A DNA stretch of 64,000 nt from a virus. Shown here piece after piece: positions 41,686 to 50,248 of the stretch (positions are counted from its first letter, which is position 1; each line of letters starts with the position of its first letter). The stretch lies in the IMG/VR virus record IMGVR_UViG_3300010401_000001, positions 1 to 64,000 of that record. One strand, given 5' to 3'. The notes under the pieces were generated by a model. That model saw only the letters and a program-made list of their open reading frames with translations, did no database searches and was not told where the DNA came from. A program made the position numbers and the translations under genes.

Positions 41686-42899
41686 TCGCCGTCGACGCCG
41701 CGCGTGGCATGCACGTCGGAGAATTGCGCCGTCTCCGCGATGACCCGGTCGCGCGCCGACAGGTCGAGCTCCGTGATGCCGGAACGGACATCGTGCTCGG
41801 CGTGCTCGACGGACTTGGCTACCGCTACAGTGGCACCGGCGGCTGGCACATCACCGCGTACGCCACGCCCGAGCATATGCTCGGGCTCGTGAATATCGCC
41901 AAGGGGATCGCGGTGCTCACGTCCGTGCCACTTGATTCGCACATCGTCGAGGCGTTGACCGTACCGGCTCAGGCCACCGGACCGCAGGTGAGTGGCGCCG
42001 CGGCGTGGACATCGCCCGACGCCGGCGAGGGGCACCGGGCGAGCGCTCCCGAGGGATGGGTGCAGCTGTTCGTCGACGTGAGAGCCTCAGCTCGTGGGGA
42101 GCCCTACACCGCCGCGCGGCGAACGCCGGCGCCGCGGATCACCTGCCGGGCTCGCGTCGTGCGATGGGGGCTGGCCACGTGCTACGAGGGCCGGCCCGGC
42201 GACCCTGGGCCGCGGTCCCTTGCGCCGCGGGAAGGCGACGAGCTGGAGCCATTCGCCGACTGGCCACTGGACCGCGAGATCCGCCGGCGAATGGCCGCCG
42301 TAGCCGATGACCGCCTCCGCGCGCTGGCTAGGCGACTCGCCGTCGTCGCTGGAGTTGATCTGGAGCCGTACCTCGCGCGGCCGCACTCGCCGGGTCTGTC
42401 CAGTGCCTGGCGCGCGGCTGCGCTCCCATACCACCCGTTAGGATACGCCGGGGCGCGCGACGTCGCGACCTCGGTCACGTCCGCCGCGCCACATCGCCTG
42501 CTCCGCGAGCACGGCGTCACGTGGTGCGCAGCCTGGGAGACGAACCATGTGGCCGGGGCGAGCTACCACAGCCTGCTCGAGCAGCTACTGCGGCGCATCC
42601 TCGTGCAGCGCCTCGAGCCGATCGCCGCGGCGATCCGCGAACAGCTCGAACCGCTCAGCGACATGACGCCGGCGCCCGGCCAGCAGGAGCACATGCCGCT
42701 GCATGCGCTGCACGCCGCGATGGAGCCTGCGGTCGCCGCGTCGATCGATCCGATCGCCAAGCGGCTGCTCGGCTACTTCGACTTAGATACTAGGAAAATG
42801 ACCAGGCCGGTGCGCGCCGAGCTGCTGGCGATCTACTACTCAGCCGGGCCGGTCGTTGTCGACATCCCGCACGACCAGTCCGGCCGGAGGGATTCGTGA
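41682..42899 (+). CDS. Hypothetical protein, 405 aa
   Basis: ATGA overlap. No recognisable motif; an alpha-beta N-terminus (GYRYSGTGGWHITAYATPEH), a long basic middle, and a C-terminal helical region (LLEQLLRRILVQRLEPIAAA). The largest gene of the 41-43.6 kb block. May act in packaging or regulation by position only. Confidence 0.6.
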   Translation: MIAVDAARGMHVGELRRLRDDPVARRQVELRDAGTDIVLGVLDGLGYRYSGTGGWHITAYATPEHMLGLVNIAKGIAVLTSVPLDSHIVEALTVPAQATGPQVSGAAAWTSPDAGEGHRASAPEGWVQLFVDVRASARGEPYTAARRTPAPRITCRARVVRWGLATCYEGRPGDPGPRSLAPREGDELEPFADWPLDREIRRRMAAVADDRLRALARRLAVVAGVDLEPYLARPHSPGLSSAWRAAALPYHPLGYAGARDVATSVTSAAPHRLLREHGVTWCAAWETNHVAGASYHSLLEQLLRRILVQRLEPIAAAIREQLEPLSDMTPAPGQQEHMPLHALHAAMEPAVAASIDPIAKRLLGYFDLDTRKMTRPVRAELLAIYYSAGPVVVDIPHDQSGRRDS

Positions 42900-43237
42900 G
42901 CTACGGGGCCCGCGTCGACGCGTTGCTTGACCGCCTCGGCGGCGACCTCACCGAGGCGGACTTTCGCGCGCTCGCGCTGGCCTGCATCGACCAGGCTGGC
43001 GTAGGCACGCGAGACCAGGATGCAATCCGTGGGATCCTGCAGGCGGATGCCTTCGCGCGGGATGCGATCGCCGCTCGGATCGCCGACCTCGATACTATTG
43101 ATCCGGCGCCGGGCTGGGAGGACCGCGCGGTCGCCCGGGCGCGTCGCGAGGGCGTGCTGCGACCGGTCGCCACATGCGCGCTCTGCAGCCGCGATGACGG
43201 CCGCCACGAGCCGGGCTGCGAGGCGCCGCTGGTATGA
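42896..43237 (+). CDS. Hypothetical protein with Cys cluster, 113 aa
   Basis: GTG overlap start. Helical; C-terminal TCALCSRDDGRHEPGCEAPL is a C-x2-C...H...C zinc-like motif. Confidence 0.55.
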   Translation: MSYGARVDALLDRLGGDLTEADFRALALACIDQAGVGTRDQDAIRGILQADAFARDAIAARIADLDTIDPAPGWEDRAVARARREGVLRPVATCALCSRDDGRHEPGCEAPLV

Positions 43238-43608
43238 CTCGCCGAATCACACCATGGACGCTCTACGCGAGCGTCGAGCTCCCATCTCACTGGATCGGCA
43301 CGGATAAGTCCAAAGCGCTCTATCAGTGGCCGCGGTCTGGCAAGTGGTCGCAGCGCGAGCTGTACTCCGGACACCTGCCCGACCTGTATCCGGTCGCCGC
43401 CGCACTCGCCCGCGGCACAGGGTGGCCAGGGGCCGGCGTTGGCCGGCGCCGATCGGCCGGCGATGTCTCCGGCACGAACCGCACGATCCGCATCCCTGAC
43501 CGCGACTGGAAGGCGATCGGCGACATCGCCGAGCGGCAAGGACAGCAGACCAGCGAGACCGTGCGCGAGGCCATCAAGCTGGCGATCGCCCGCGGCAGTA
43601 CGCGGTAA
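43234..43608 (+). CDS. Ribbon-helix-helix C-terminal protein, 124 aa
   Basis: ATGA overlap. C-terminal NRTIRIPDRDWKAIGDIAER and QTSETVREAIKLAIARG match a ribbon-helix-helix DNA-binding domain; N-terminal LYASVELPSHWIGTDK is unassigned. Convergent with the amidase gene, whose stop is adjacent. Possible late regulator. Confidence 0.6.
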   Translation: MTRRITPWTLYASVELPSHWIGTDKSKALYQWPRSGKWSQRELYSGHLPDLYPVAAALARGTGWPGAGVGRRRSAGDVSGTNRTIRIPDRDWKAIGDIAERQGQQTSETVREAIKLAIARGSTR

Positions 43609-44460
43609 TCACCGGGCCGGAACGTCGCGCCACCGCGCTATGCCGAGCAGCCGGGCACGAGCCAGCGAGGCCGGGCCCACGAAGCCATCGGTGACGAGCG
43701 GCGAGTTCGTCAGCCCGCGCCGGCTCGCCTCGGCGTTCAGCCATGTTTGCCGCGCGCGACCAATGTGAAGGTCCTCGTCGGCCGAGTAGTCGAGCGCCTC
43801 GGCCCCGCGCGCGTGGAGCGCTCCGTAGATGGCATCTCCCGGATCGCCGCGGCCGCGCGCGCTGGTATTGTCGCGATGGCCGAACACGCCGACGCAGTCC
43901 GGGCCCCCGAGGTTGTGCCGATGCCCGCCGTCGCTCACCTCCATGCGGAGCAGCGGCGCGTTGCGGTACGGCGCGCAATGGAACTGGAACGGGATGCCGA
44001 TGGCGTCGCAGAGCCCGGCGGCGATGAGCGCCGTGGCGTCGATCGTCGCCTGGCGGATCGCGCCGTCCTTGGCCACGAACATCTCGATCCCGACGCTCCA
44101 ATCGTTGCTGCCCTCGGCGTGGTAGGCGCACGTGTACGCCAGGTCGCATAGGCACACGACCGTGCCGGCGCTGTCGACGAGGGCCTGCGCCGCGCTCGAG
44201 GTCGGATCCGTGCGCCAGATGTCGGCGTATCGCGCCGCTTCGCCGCCGGGCCCCGCGCCGGGTACGACGTGCTGATCATCGCCGGTGACGCTGTGGATGA
44301 TGACCTGGCGTACCCACAGCGTCTTGCGCGGCCGGTAGTCGCGGATGTCGAGGTACGCCCAGTCCGGACCGTTGCCGGGCGGCAGCCGCGGCGGGATCAC
44401 GGTGACACCGGTGACGGGAACGATCAGGCCGGCAATGAGCAGGCCGCCGGAGGTCGTCAT
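43609..44460 (-). CDS. N-acetylmuramoyl-L-alanine amidase endolysin
   Basis: 283 residues; start ATGA overlap with the upstream DUF6527 gene (a longer frame is shadow). Amidase_2 zinc ligands: His56 in QVIIHSVTG, Glu126 in WSVGIEMF, and His/Asp in GHRDNTSARGRGDPG. The C-terminal PLVTDGFVGPASLARARLLG is like a peptidoglycan-binding helix bundle. Cleaves the cell wall amide bond at lysis. Confidence 0.85.
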   Translation of the reverse strand: MTTSGGLLIAGLIVPVTGVTVIPPRLPPGNGPDWAYLDIRDYRPRKTLWVRQVIIHSVTGDDQHVVPGAGPGGEAARYADIWRTDPTSSAAQALVDSAGTVVCLCDLAYTCAYHAEGSNDWSVGIEMFVAKDGAIRQATIDATALIAAGLCDAIGIPFQFHCAPYRNAPLLRMEVSDGGHRHNLGGPDCVGVFGHRDNTSARGRGDPGDAIYGALHARGAEALDYSADEDLHIGRARQTWLNAEASRRGLTNSPLVTDGFVGPASLARARLLGIARWRDVPAR

Positions 44461-44852
44461 TTGCTGTCTCCGCAGAACACGATCTGCCCGTTCTGGATGA
44501 AGCCGTGAAACGCGCAGAAATGGCTCTCGTTGAGGTACTCGGGTAGCGCGCCGGCGGCGAGCGCGGCTTCGCGGCTCGCGTAGGTCGGGATCCTCCGGAT
44601 GCTCGGCGACAGCGTCAGCGTCTCGAACGTGTCTCCGGTGCGCTGCCAGACCGCGCCGTTCTGCTGCCACCCCGGGGTCGGCGAGCCGTCGAACGCCGGG
44701 GAGAACGGGATCACGTGCGAGCAGCCCTCGTGTCCCTCAGGGCAGTCGAAGTGCACGCCGCGCGGTACGTCGTCACCTGCCGGCTGGCCGGCATACCGCC
44801 CGGTCACCCACCGCGGGTGGCAGTCGACCAGCCGCGTTAGGCGCTCGCTCAC
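44457..44852 (-). CDS. DUF6527 family protein, 131 aa
   Basis: RGVHFDCPEGHEGCSHVIPF (C-x3-H...C-x-H metal-like), RRIPTYASREAALAAGAL, then SHFCAFHGFIQNGQIVFCGD, consistent with DUF6527. Often found in phages near lysis genes. Function unknown. Confidence 0.7.
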   Translation of the reverse strand: MSERLTRLVDCHPRWVTGRYAGQPAGDDVPRGVHFDCPEGHEGCSHVIPFSPAFDGSPTPGWQQNGAVWQRTGDTFETLTLSPSIRRIPTYASREAALAAGALPEYLNESHFCAFHGFIQNGQIVFCGDSK

Positions 44853-45088
44853 GGCTTGGCCAGCGCTGCGCGGACCGCGGCGTCCTTGGCCTCGAGCAGC
44901 TTCCTCAGCGCGACCGTGCGCTCCGGGTTGCGCGGCAACGGGAACTGCACGGGCGTTCCGGCCGGCATCTCACCGGCCGCAACGATGATCCGGGCGAGGT
45001 CGCCGAACGGCTTCGACACGGCCTGCAGCGCCGGCGGCAAGTGCTCGTAGGCGAAGAACTGGATGATGTGCTCGACGGGCTCCATCAC
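44849..45088 (-). CDS. Acb2/Tad1-domain-like anti-defence protein
   Basis: 79 residues. The hairpin motif QFFAYEHLPPALQAVSKPFGDLA then LPRNPERTVALRKLLEAKDA AVRAAL matches the Acb2/Tad1 hairpin domain: helix with Y-x-H-L-P...S-K-P-F, then NPERTVALRKLLEAKDA. Acb2 binds cyclic nucleotides to block CBASS; Tad1 binds Thoeris signals. The NxxRTVALRKLLEAKD segment is highly typical. The family call is from recalled motif only. Confidence 0.7.
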   Translation of the reverse strand: MMEPVEHIIQFFAYEHLPPALQAVSKPFGDLARIIVAAGEMPAGTPVQFPLPRNPERTVALRKLLEAKDAAVRAALAKP

Positions 45089-45381
45089 GCCGCTCCGTCC
45101 GCCGGGTACTTCGCCAGCTCGGCCGCGTTCGCTGCCGCGGCCGCGGCATCGTCAGCCGCTTCGCCCGGGGCCAGCTTGTCGAGCTCGGCGATGATGTCGG
45201 CCGGCGAGAGCTGCGACGAAACACCGGCCTCGAGCGTGCGCAGGATGGCGTCGACGGTCTGCAGCGCGGTGGCCGCGCCGGCTCCGCCCACGCCGGTGAG
45301 CGACTGGACGAGCTCGAGCGCGCGAAGCACGGGCTCGCCGTACTTCGCGAGGTCAGCCTTGATGGTGTTGGTGAGGCTCAT
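45085..45381 (-). CDS. Hypothetical helical protein, 98 aa
   Basis: ATGA overlap. Ala-rich helical (LAKYGEPVLRALELVQSLTG, LQTVDAILRTLEAG). Unknown function; in the lysis cassette. Confidence 0.55.
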   Translation of the reverse strand: MSLTNTIKADLAKYGEPVLRALELVQSLTGVGGAGAATALQTVDAILRTLEAGVSSQLSPADIIAELDKLAPGEAADDAAAAAANAAELAKYPADGAA

Positions 45382-45382
45382 G

Positions 45383-46216
45383 TTACTTGCCCCCGGCGAT
45401 GAAGGGCTTGACGCCGGCGATCAGCTGGCCGAGCGCGGCCTGCATGCTCGCGAGCGACTGGTCGTCTTTGGCGATCCATGCCGCGGCGATGGCGCGATAC
45501 ACGAGCGCGAACAGCGGATCGATCTTCGCCCGCTGGGCCTGGTACGACGCAAGCGCGGCGCCGGACGCGGCGACCTTCGCGGCACACTGGTCCTTCGTCT
45601 CAGCCGCGGGGTCGCAATGCGCGGTCAGGCCGAGCTCGTGGGCACGGTCATAGGCCAGGAAGCCATCGCGCGCGGAATCGGCAGCGATGAGCGCGGACCT
45701 GATCGTGGTCTCGCGCTGCGAAGCGCCGCACCCCATCACGGAGAACAGCGCGACGCCGGCGGCGGCCAGCATGAGCATCACCTGGGGGCGAGTGTACCCG
45801 GCCTGGCTGGACCTCGGCGGCGTGACCTGGGCGTCGGCGATGTGGAGCAGGCCGAGTACAGCCGTCGCGACCACGCCGCTCAGCGGCGTGCCGCCTATGT
45901 AGGCTTGCAGCGTCGTTCCGGCCACGCCGACGCCGGCCGTGATCCACGCGAGCCGCTTGCCTTGGGCGATCCAGTGCGTCGAGGCGTTGAGGCGCAGCAA
46001 GTAGCCGACCAGCACGTACATCAGCGTCAGGATGCCGACGAATGGCCCGTGGACGGCCAGGTAGCTGGCGATCGCGTCTGGCGTCGGCGGCGGAACGGCC
46101 GGGGCCTCACCGGTGGCGGCGCGCGCCACGCCGAGCATCCATGGGACGGTGATGAGCACCAGGGCGCCTGCGATGCAGTGCATGGCGAGTCGGATTGCAA
46201 ATCGTATCGATTTCAT
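45383..46216 (-). CDS. Multi-span membrane protein fused to a lipoprotein-like domain
   Basis: 277 residues. An N-terminal signal-like helix (SIRFAIRLAMHCIAGALVLI), two to three more membrane helices (YLAVHGPFVGILTLMYVLVG, around 70-120), then a helix with a lipobox ALFSVMGCGA near residue 162, followed by a soluble helical domain. The combination looks like a holin-like N-terminus joined to a spanin-like lipoprotein. The lysis role is inferred from position next to the endolysin. Confidence 0.55.
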   Translation of the reverse strand: MKSIRFAIRLAMHCIAGALVLITVPWMLGVARAATGEAPAVPPPTPDAIASYLAVHGPFVGILTLMYVLVGYLLRLNASTHWIAQGKRLAWITAGVGVAGTTLQAYIGGTPLSGVVATAVLGLLHIADAQVTPPRSSQAGYTRPQVMLMLAAAGVALFSVMGCGASQRETTIRSALIAADSARDGFLAYDRAHELGLTAHCDPAAETKDQCAAKVAASGAALASYQAQRAKIDPLFALVYRAIAAAWIAKDDQSLASMQAALGQLIAGVKPFIAGGK

Positions 46217-46791
46217 GGTCTTTCCTTGAGCTGGTTCGGTGTCCTGAGCTGGTCGAGCTGGCCTTGGAGGCGATCGACCTGACGGCTAAGGGTCTGGATC
46301 TCGTCGGTGACGTGCTGCTCGTCGCCGCCGCGGTGGTAGAGGAAGGCAGCGGCCGCGAGCACTGCCACGACGGTGCCGCGCAGGGCCCAGCTGGCGGCCT
46401 GGCGCGCGGGGCCCACGACCTGGGCGTGAGCCGCGACGGTCTCACCGATCTGGCCGACCGTGCCTCCGAGTAGCTGGACCGTGGTCCCGAGCTCGCGGTG
46501 CTGCTTGAGCAGGCGCCGCTCGAGACGTCGGATCACCGCGCTGAGCTCCATCGGCATGACCGGAGCGCTCGGGTCCCGGTCGCTGCGATGGATCGCGTCC
46601 CAGTCCCGTCGGGTCGCGACGAGTGGCTCGTCATAGGGCGACGCCGTGTCGTCGCCGTCGTCGGCTTCAGGCAGTTCGTTCTGGGCCGCGACCACGGGGA
46701 TGCCGCGGGGCCAGGTCCGCATGTGCCTCCGACGCTCCGCGTCGGTCGGCAGCCGCCTGGTCGGGTGGTCTGGGTCATCCGGATCGTCCAC
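46213..46791 (-). CDS. Single-pass membrane coiled-coil protein, 192 aa
   Basis: Acidic N-terminus, one hydrophobic span (ALRGTVVAVLAAAAFLYHRG, about 137-156), and a C-terminal coiled coil QTLSRQVDRLQGQLDQLRTP. ATGA overlap with the downstream membrane gene. Start GTG preceded by CCGGA. Possibly an inner-membrane spanin or holin partner. Confidence 0.6.
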   Translation of the reverse strand: MDDPDDPDHPTRRLPTDAERRRHMRTWPRGIPVVAAQNELPEADDGDDTASPYDEPLVATRRDWDAIHRSDRDPSAPVMPMELSAVIRRLERRLLKQHRELGTTVQLLGGTVGQIGETVAAHAQVVGPARQAASWALRGTVVAVLAAAAFLYHRGGDEQHVTDEIQTLSRQVDRLQGQLDQLRTPNQLKERP

Positions 46792-47022
46792 TCCGGACAG
46801 GTTCGCCGGGGCTGATGAAACGGTCGAGTCGGCGGACTTGCTCCGCAGCCCGGCGCTATCATGTCTCGGAGGTGCCTGCCCTGCGGTGCAGGAGCGCGAT
46901 GCGGTCGATCACGTTTGGCGACCCCGGTCACCGGTCCGAACCGATCCGGAGCACTCCGGATACGCCGGGCGGTCTCGCCACGCGCGCCGGCGCCCGCCCT
47001 GGTTACATCCAGCCCACCCCCG

Positions 47023-47277
47023 TCACGAGACGCGCCGGCCGCGCCGCTCGCCATCGGCCGCAGCGATCGCGGCGTCGAGCGCATCCTGCTCGATGAGCAG
47101 CGCCCTGACGTGCGCCCGGCCCGAGGTCAAGCACAGAAACCGCGGCAGCAACCGGCGCGTCTCCGCGCACGCTCGGCAGTGCTCCGCCTCGACGTCTATG
47201 ATCTCAGCAGCGCAATCCTTGCACCGGCGGGTGAGCGGTCGCGACCTTGCAGTGGCCAGTCAGTCGTCCTGCTCCAT
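47023..47277 (-). CDS. Small C2C2 zinc-finger protein with in-frame TGA at residue 6
   Basis: From ATG 47277: MEQDD, TGA, then 78 codons (LATARSRPLTRRCKDCAAEI, then HCRACAETRRLLP) that carry two CxxC pairs typical of a zinc finger. The rest is coding-like and ends at 47023. Without readthrough the start would be the CTG at 47259, seven bases after AGGA. Either an opal codon read as an amino acid or a CTG start; both are unusual. Confidence 0.5.
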
Positions 47278-47536
47278 GGCCCGCTGATCGTACAGCTGTC
47301 GGGAGCGGCGCGGTTCCCTATTGCGTAGGTGAGAGGAATCACGCACCGTCGCACGCCGCGCCGCCCTCCCGACCTTTGCATCGTGGCATTACGGCTCGGG
47401 GTGTCCACTCCGGAAGATCTGTCTCACCGCGCGCATTGCGTGAGGTCACAGATTTTGTTGTAGTGCGCTACGGCGCTATGTCGCCTTACAACATGACGGT
47501 CTTCCCTGGCCGTCCTCACAAGAAAGGTATCGATAG

Positions 47537-48490
47537 ATGAGGAATCAGTATTTTGCGTTGTTGATGTGCTGTGCCGTGACGTCTGCGTGCGAGCTATCGG
47601 ACCGCCCGGACGATCGGTCGTCGCAGGCGCAAGCGGTCCTGGCCGCGCCGACCACGATCGCGCCCACGAGCGGGTATGGTGACCCCGGTTCCGTCACGAC
47701 GGTCGACGCCGCGGGCAACGTGAACTGGGTCGGCGGCAACTGGCACGTCCCGCTTCCGGTGTCCGTCGGCGACGTGATCGGTTCGGTCTCGGCGATCGTC
47801 CGTGACAACGGCGCAGCGAACGGCCACACCGCGGACGGCAACGTCATCGTGATGCAGCTGATCTCGCACACGTCGTTAGGCGACAACGCCCGGGCTACGA
47901 TCATCAGTTCGGGCAGCGGGTCGCAGCAGACGTTGACGCTCGCTCCGAGCGGAGGATACCGCGTGCAGAGCGGTGAGGATATGCTCGTGATGTTAGTTGG
48001 CTTCCGGGCCCTCGTGCCGTCAATGGCCGGCCTCGTCACCGTGTCACCGCTCGCACCGAGTGGCACAGCGACAATCGGGACGTTAATCCTGTCATCGGGT
48101 GGCGTAGCCCTGAAGCCGGCGGGCGTTACATTCGTCGGGGATGCAGCAGGTTCGGTGTCCTGGACTGGAGGCGCGTGGAGCGTCCAGATCCCGTGCAACT
48201 TCGGTGACACGATCGATCAGCTTACGACCATCGTAATAGATGGTATCAGTAGCCCGATCACTGCGAGCGTTGTGGTGGTAGGTCAGAGCGGAGGTCCAGT
48301 AGCCCCTGGAGGCGTTCCTCCGTTGAGAACGATCGCGACCCTCACGACGGCTGGGGACGGTAAGTCCCATCCAGTCGTATTCACGCCGGGTTATGTCGTG
48401 CAACCCGGTGAAGGCATAATAGAAACATTCACCCCTACCGCGCCATCTATACAGTCTTCTGTAGGCCAAATACTGATGACCAAGAACTAG
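47537..48490 (+). CDS. Secreted lipoprotein with two repeated beta domains (moron)
   Basis: 317 residues. Signal peptide MRNQYFALLMCCAVTSAC with a lipobox Cys18. The mature part has two similar domains: NVNWVGGNWHVPLPVSVGDV at about 60-80 and GSVSWTGGAWSVQIPCNFGD at about 210-230, each followed by a conserved core. Encoded on the opposite strand to the tail operon, so a separate transcription unit. A surface lipoprotein in a phage suggests superinfection exclusion or host alteration. Confidence 0.7.
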   Translation: MRNQYFALLMCCAVTSACELSDRPDDRSSQAQAVLAAPTTIAPTSGYGDPGSVTTVDAAGNVNWVGGNWHVPLPVSVGDVIGSVSAIVRDNGAANGHTADGNVIVMQLISHTSLGDNARATIISSGSGSQQTLTLAPSGGYRVQSGEDMLVMLVGFRALVPSMAGLVTVSPLAPSGTATIGTLILSSGGVALKPAGVTFVGDAAGSVSWTGGAWSVQIPCNFGDTIDQLTTIVIDGISSPITASVVVVGQSGGPVAPGGVPPLRTIATLTTAGDGKSHPVVFTPGYVVQPGEGIIETFTPTAPSIQSSVGQILMTKN

Positions 48491-48495
48491 ATCGA

Positions 48496-49533
48496 TCAGT
48501 TATTCTTTGCGATTAGCCTCCATAGGCTTGAGGTACCGTCATATAAGAACGTAAAGGCAACGTGGGTAATCATTGTCAGCGAAGCTAGTGAAGGGTTAAA
48601 TAAGCGGTTAGCTGCCAAGCTATTAGAGTCGTTGTGCGTAAACGTGACCGTATCCCCGGTCTCGTTGTAAATGATTAGAATCCTCCCGTCGGATGGCGCG
48701 CTGGGTGCTGCAATACCGGTCACTACTGGTGCACCGCCGGAAGCATTTGTGAACCGAATGATCACAGATGTCGAAAGTCCTGTAGGGTTGTAATTATTAT
48801 TGTTTCCGGTGGATAGCGCGGCCGGAGATATACTTGTGTACGATAGAGCACCGCCTACACCACCGCTAAATGTAGCGCGACCGCTAACGGCAAGTGTACC
48901 GCTGACGATTTCATTTCCTCCGACGGTCAGGTTTCGCGTTACCGTAGCATCGCTACTCCGTTTTGTAGTTGCTTGGTGATTCAGCGTCTGCGTACCAGTG
49001 CCATTACTCGTGATGTCAATGGCAATTCCAGCGAATGCATTTGAATCCGATGATATCGCCAACTTTAAGTTGTTCGCGTCGACCTTGATTACCCAGTAGT
49101 CCGTACCGGCTGTCAGCCCTCCGGGCAGCGCTCCGCCGCTATTCGAGGTCCGCACGGGACCGTCGCCGGTCTCGAGACCGTGCGCCGTCTTCGTCAGCTG
49201 GTCGGTCGTACTGTCAGCCGTGAAGGTGAAGTCGGTGAATGCGAGGAGCTGCCCGCCGATCGTGATCGCCCCAGCTACTACGGCCGCTGCATCGCAGGTC
49301 AGCGTGTTTGCGACCTCCAGCGTACCCGCGATGCTGTGGTTGCCCGATAGCGCGCCATCGTTTAGGTACTGAGCCCATAGGAAGTTCTCGTGAAATAACG
49401 AGTTGACCCGGCCAGCGCTCGCTGGCGTTCCGGATTGGAAGCCTCCGTCGCGCTCTCCACTGGTGGGTACGACAAGATTCGCCCCTCCGACATCGGCCCA
49501 GCGCACGTTCGCAATTGTCGGCTTAGTGCTCAT
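48496..49533 (-). CDS. Tail fibre or tail tip protein
   Basis: 345 residues. Thr/Ser/Gly/Asn-rich with beta-helix-like repeats at 60-100 and 190-260, C-terminal domain ILIIYNETGDTVTFTHNDSN, typical of phage fibre tips (hydrophobic, no charge). Residues 102-186 are shared with the tail sheath protein (see findings). Late position, last of the baseplate genes. Confidence 0.7.
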   Translation of the reverse strand: MSTKPTIANVRWADVGGANLVVPTSGERDGGFQSGTPASAGRVNSLFHENFLWAQYLNDGALSGNHSIAGTLEVANTLTCDAAAVVAGAITIGGQLLAFTDFTFTADSTTDQLTKTAHGLETGDGPVRTSNSGGALPGGLTAGTDYWVIKVDANNLKLAISSDSNAFAGIAIDITSNGTGTQTLNHQATTKRSSDATVTRNLTVGGNEIVSGTLAVSGRATFSGGVGGALSYTSISPAALSTGNNNNYNPTGLSTSVIIRFTNASGGAPVVTGIAAPSAPSDGRILIIYNETGDTVTFTHNDSNSLAANRLFNPSLASLTMITHVAFTFLYDGTSSLWRLIAKNN

Positions 49534-49537
49534 ATCC

Positions 49538-50248
49538 TCAAAGCTCCTGATCTGCGGCGTTGAACCACACCGCGGTGTCCCAGACGCCCGCCGTGTCCCA
49601 GTACAACGTTCTCGCCGGGTCTTGCCCGGTCCACTCGACGATGCGGCGCACACCGTCGCTGGTCGCGCGCAGCACGAGCTCGACGAGCACGGCCGCGACC
49701 GCATCGGACAGCGCGATGCCGTCGACACGCAGCACGGATGCCGCGACGCCGGTGATCACCGTGGTGATGGTGCCGGCGTCTCCGATGACGAGCCGGGCGA
49801 CCTTCTGCACGTCGTTGACCGATCCGTTGCTCTTGTTCGCCGAGATCTGCGCGCGCACGTATCGGCGGTAGATCTCGTCATCGCTCACGCCATCGCGCGC
49901 GCGGCCCACGATGACCCCGATCACGTCGAGCTGCACCCCGACCGCCGTGTCCACGTTGCGCTGCGTCAGCACGGCGAGCATCGCCGCCGCGAGGTCGTTG
50001 GCCGGCGCGAGTAGCGCCGTGATCGCCTTCTCGGTGTTCGTCAGGTGCGCGGGGTCGGTGCTCCGGTACATGCTCGGCAGCCGCGACAGGGCCCGCGCCA
50101 CGTAGTCGCGCGGGGGTAGCGTGCTCGTGATGGCCACGGCCGCGGTCGGCAACACCACCACCGGGGCGCTGTCGGCCGGCGCCGCCCAGCGCAGGGCCGC
50201 GGCCGAGCCGGCGATCGCGGGCGCGCTCGGCTGTTGCTCCTCGATCAC
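49538..50248 (-). CDS. Baseplate protein, tail protein I / DUF2612 type
   Basis: 236 residues. SRLPSMYRSTDPAHLTNTEK, then AVGVQLDVIGVIVGRARDGV, SDDEIYRRYVRAQISANKSN is a tail-protein-I/DUF2612-like pattern of contractile phages. Overlaps the baseplate J gene. Part of the baseplate wedge. Confidence 0.75.
   Translation of the reverse strand: MIEEQQPSAPAIAGSAAALRWAAPADSAPVVVLPTAAVAITSTLPPRDYVARALSRLPSMYRSTDPAHLTNTEKAITALLAPANDLAAAMLAVLTQRNVDTAVGVQLDVIGVIVGRARDGVSDDEIYRRYVRAQISANKSNGSVNDVQKVARLVIGDAGTITTVITGVAASVLRVDGIALSDAVAAVLVELVLRATSDGVRRIVEWTGQDPARTLYWDTAGVWDTAVWFNAADQEL

Noticed and set aside
46792-47022. Genes in the 230-bp gap upstream of the membrane coiled-coil gene
   Set aside because: Only very short frames without ribosome-binding sites or coding character.
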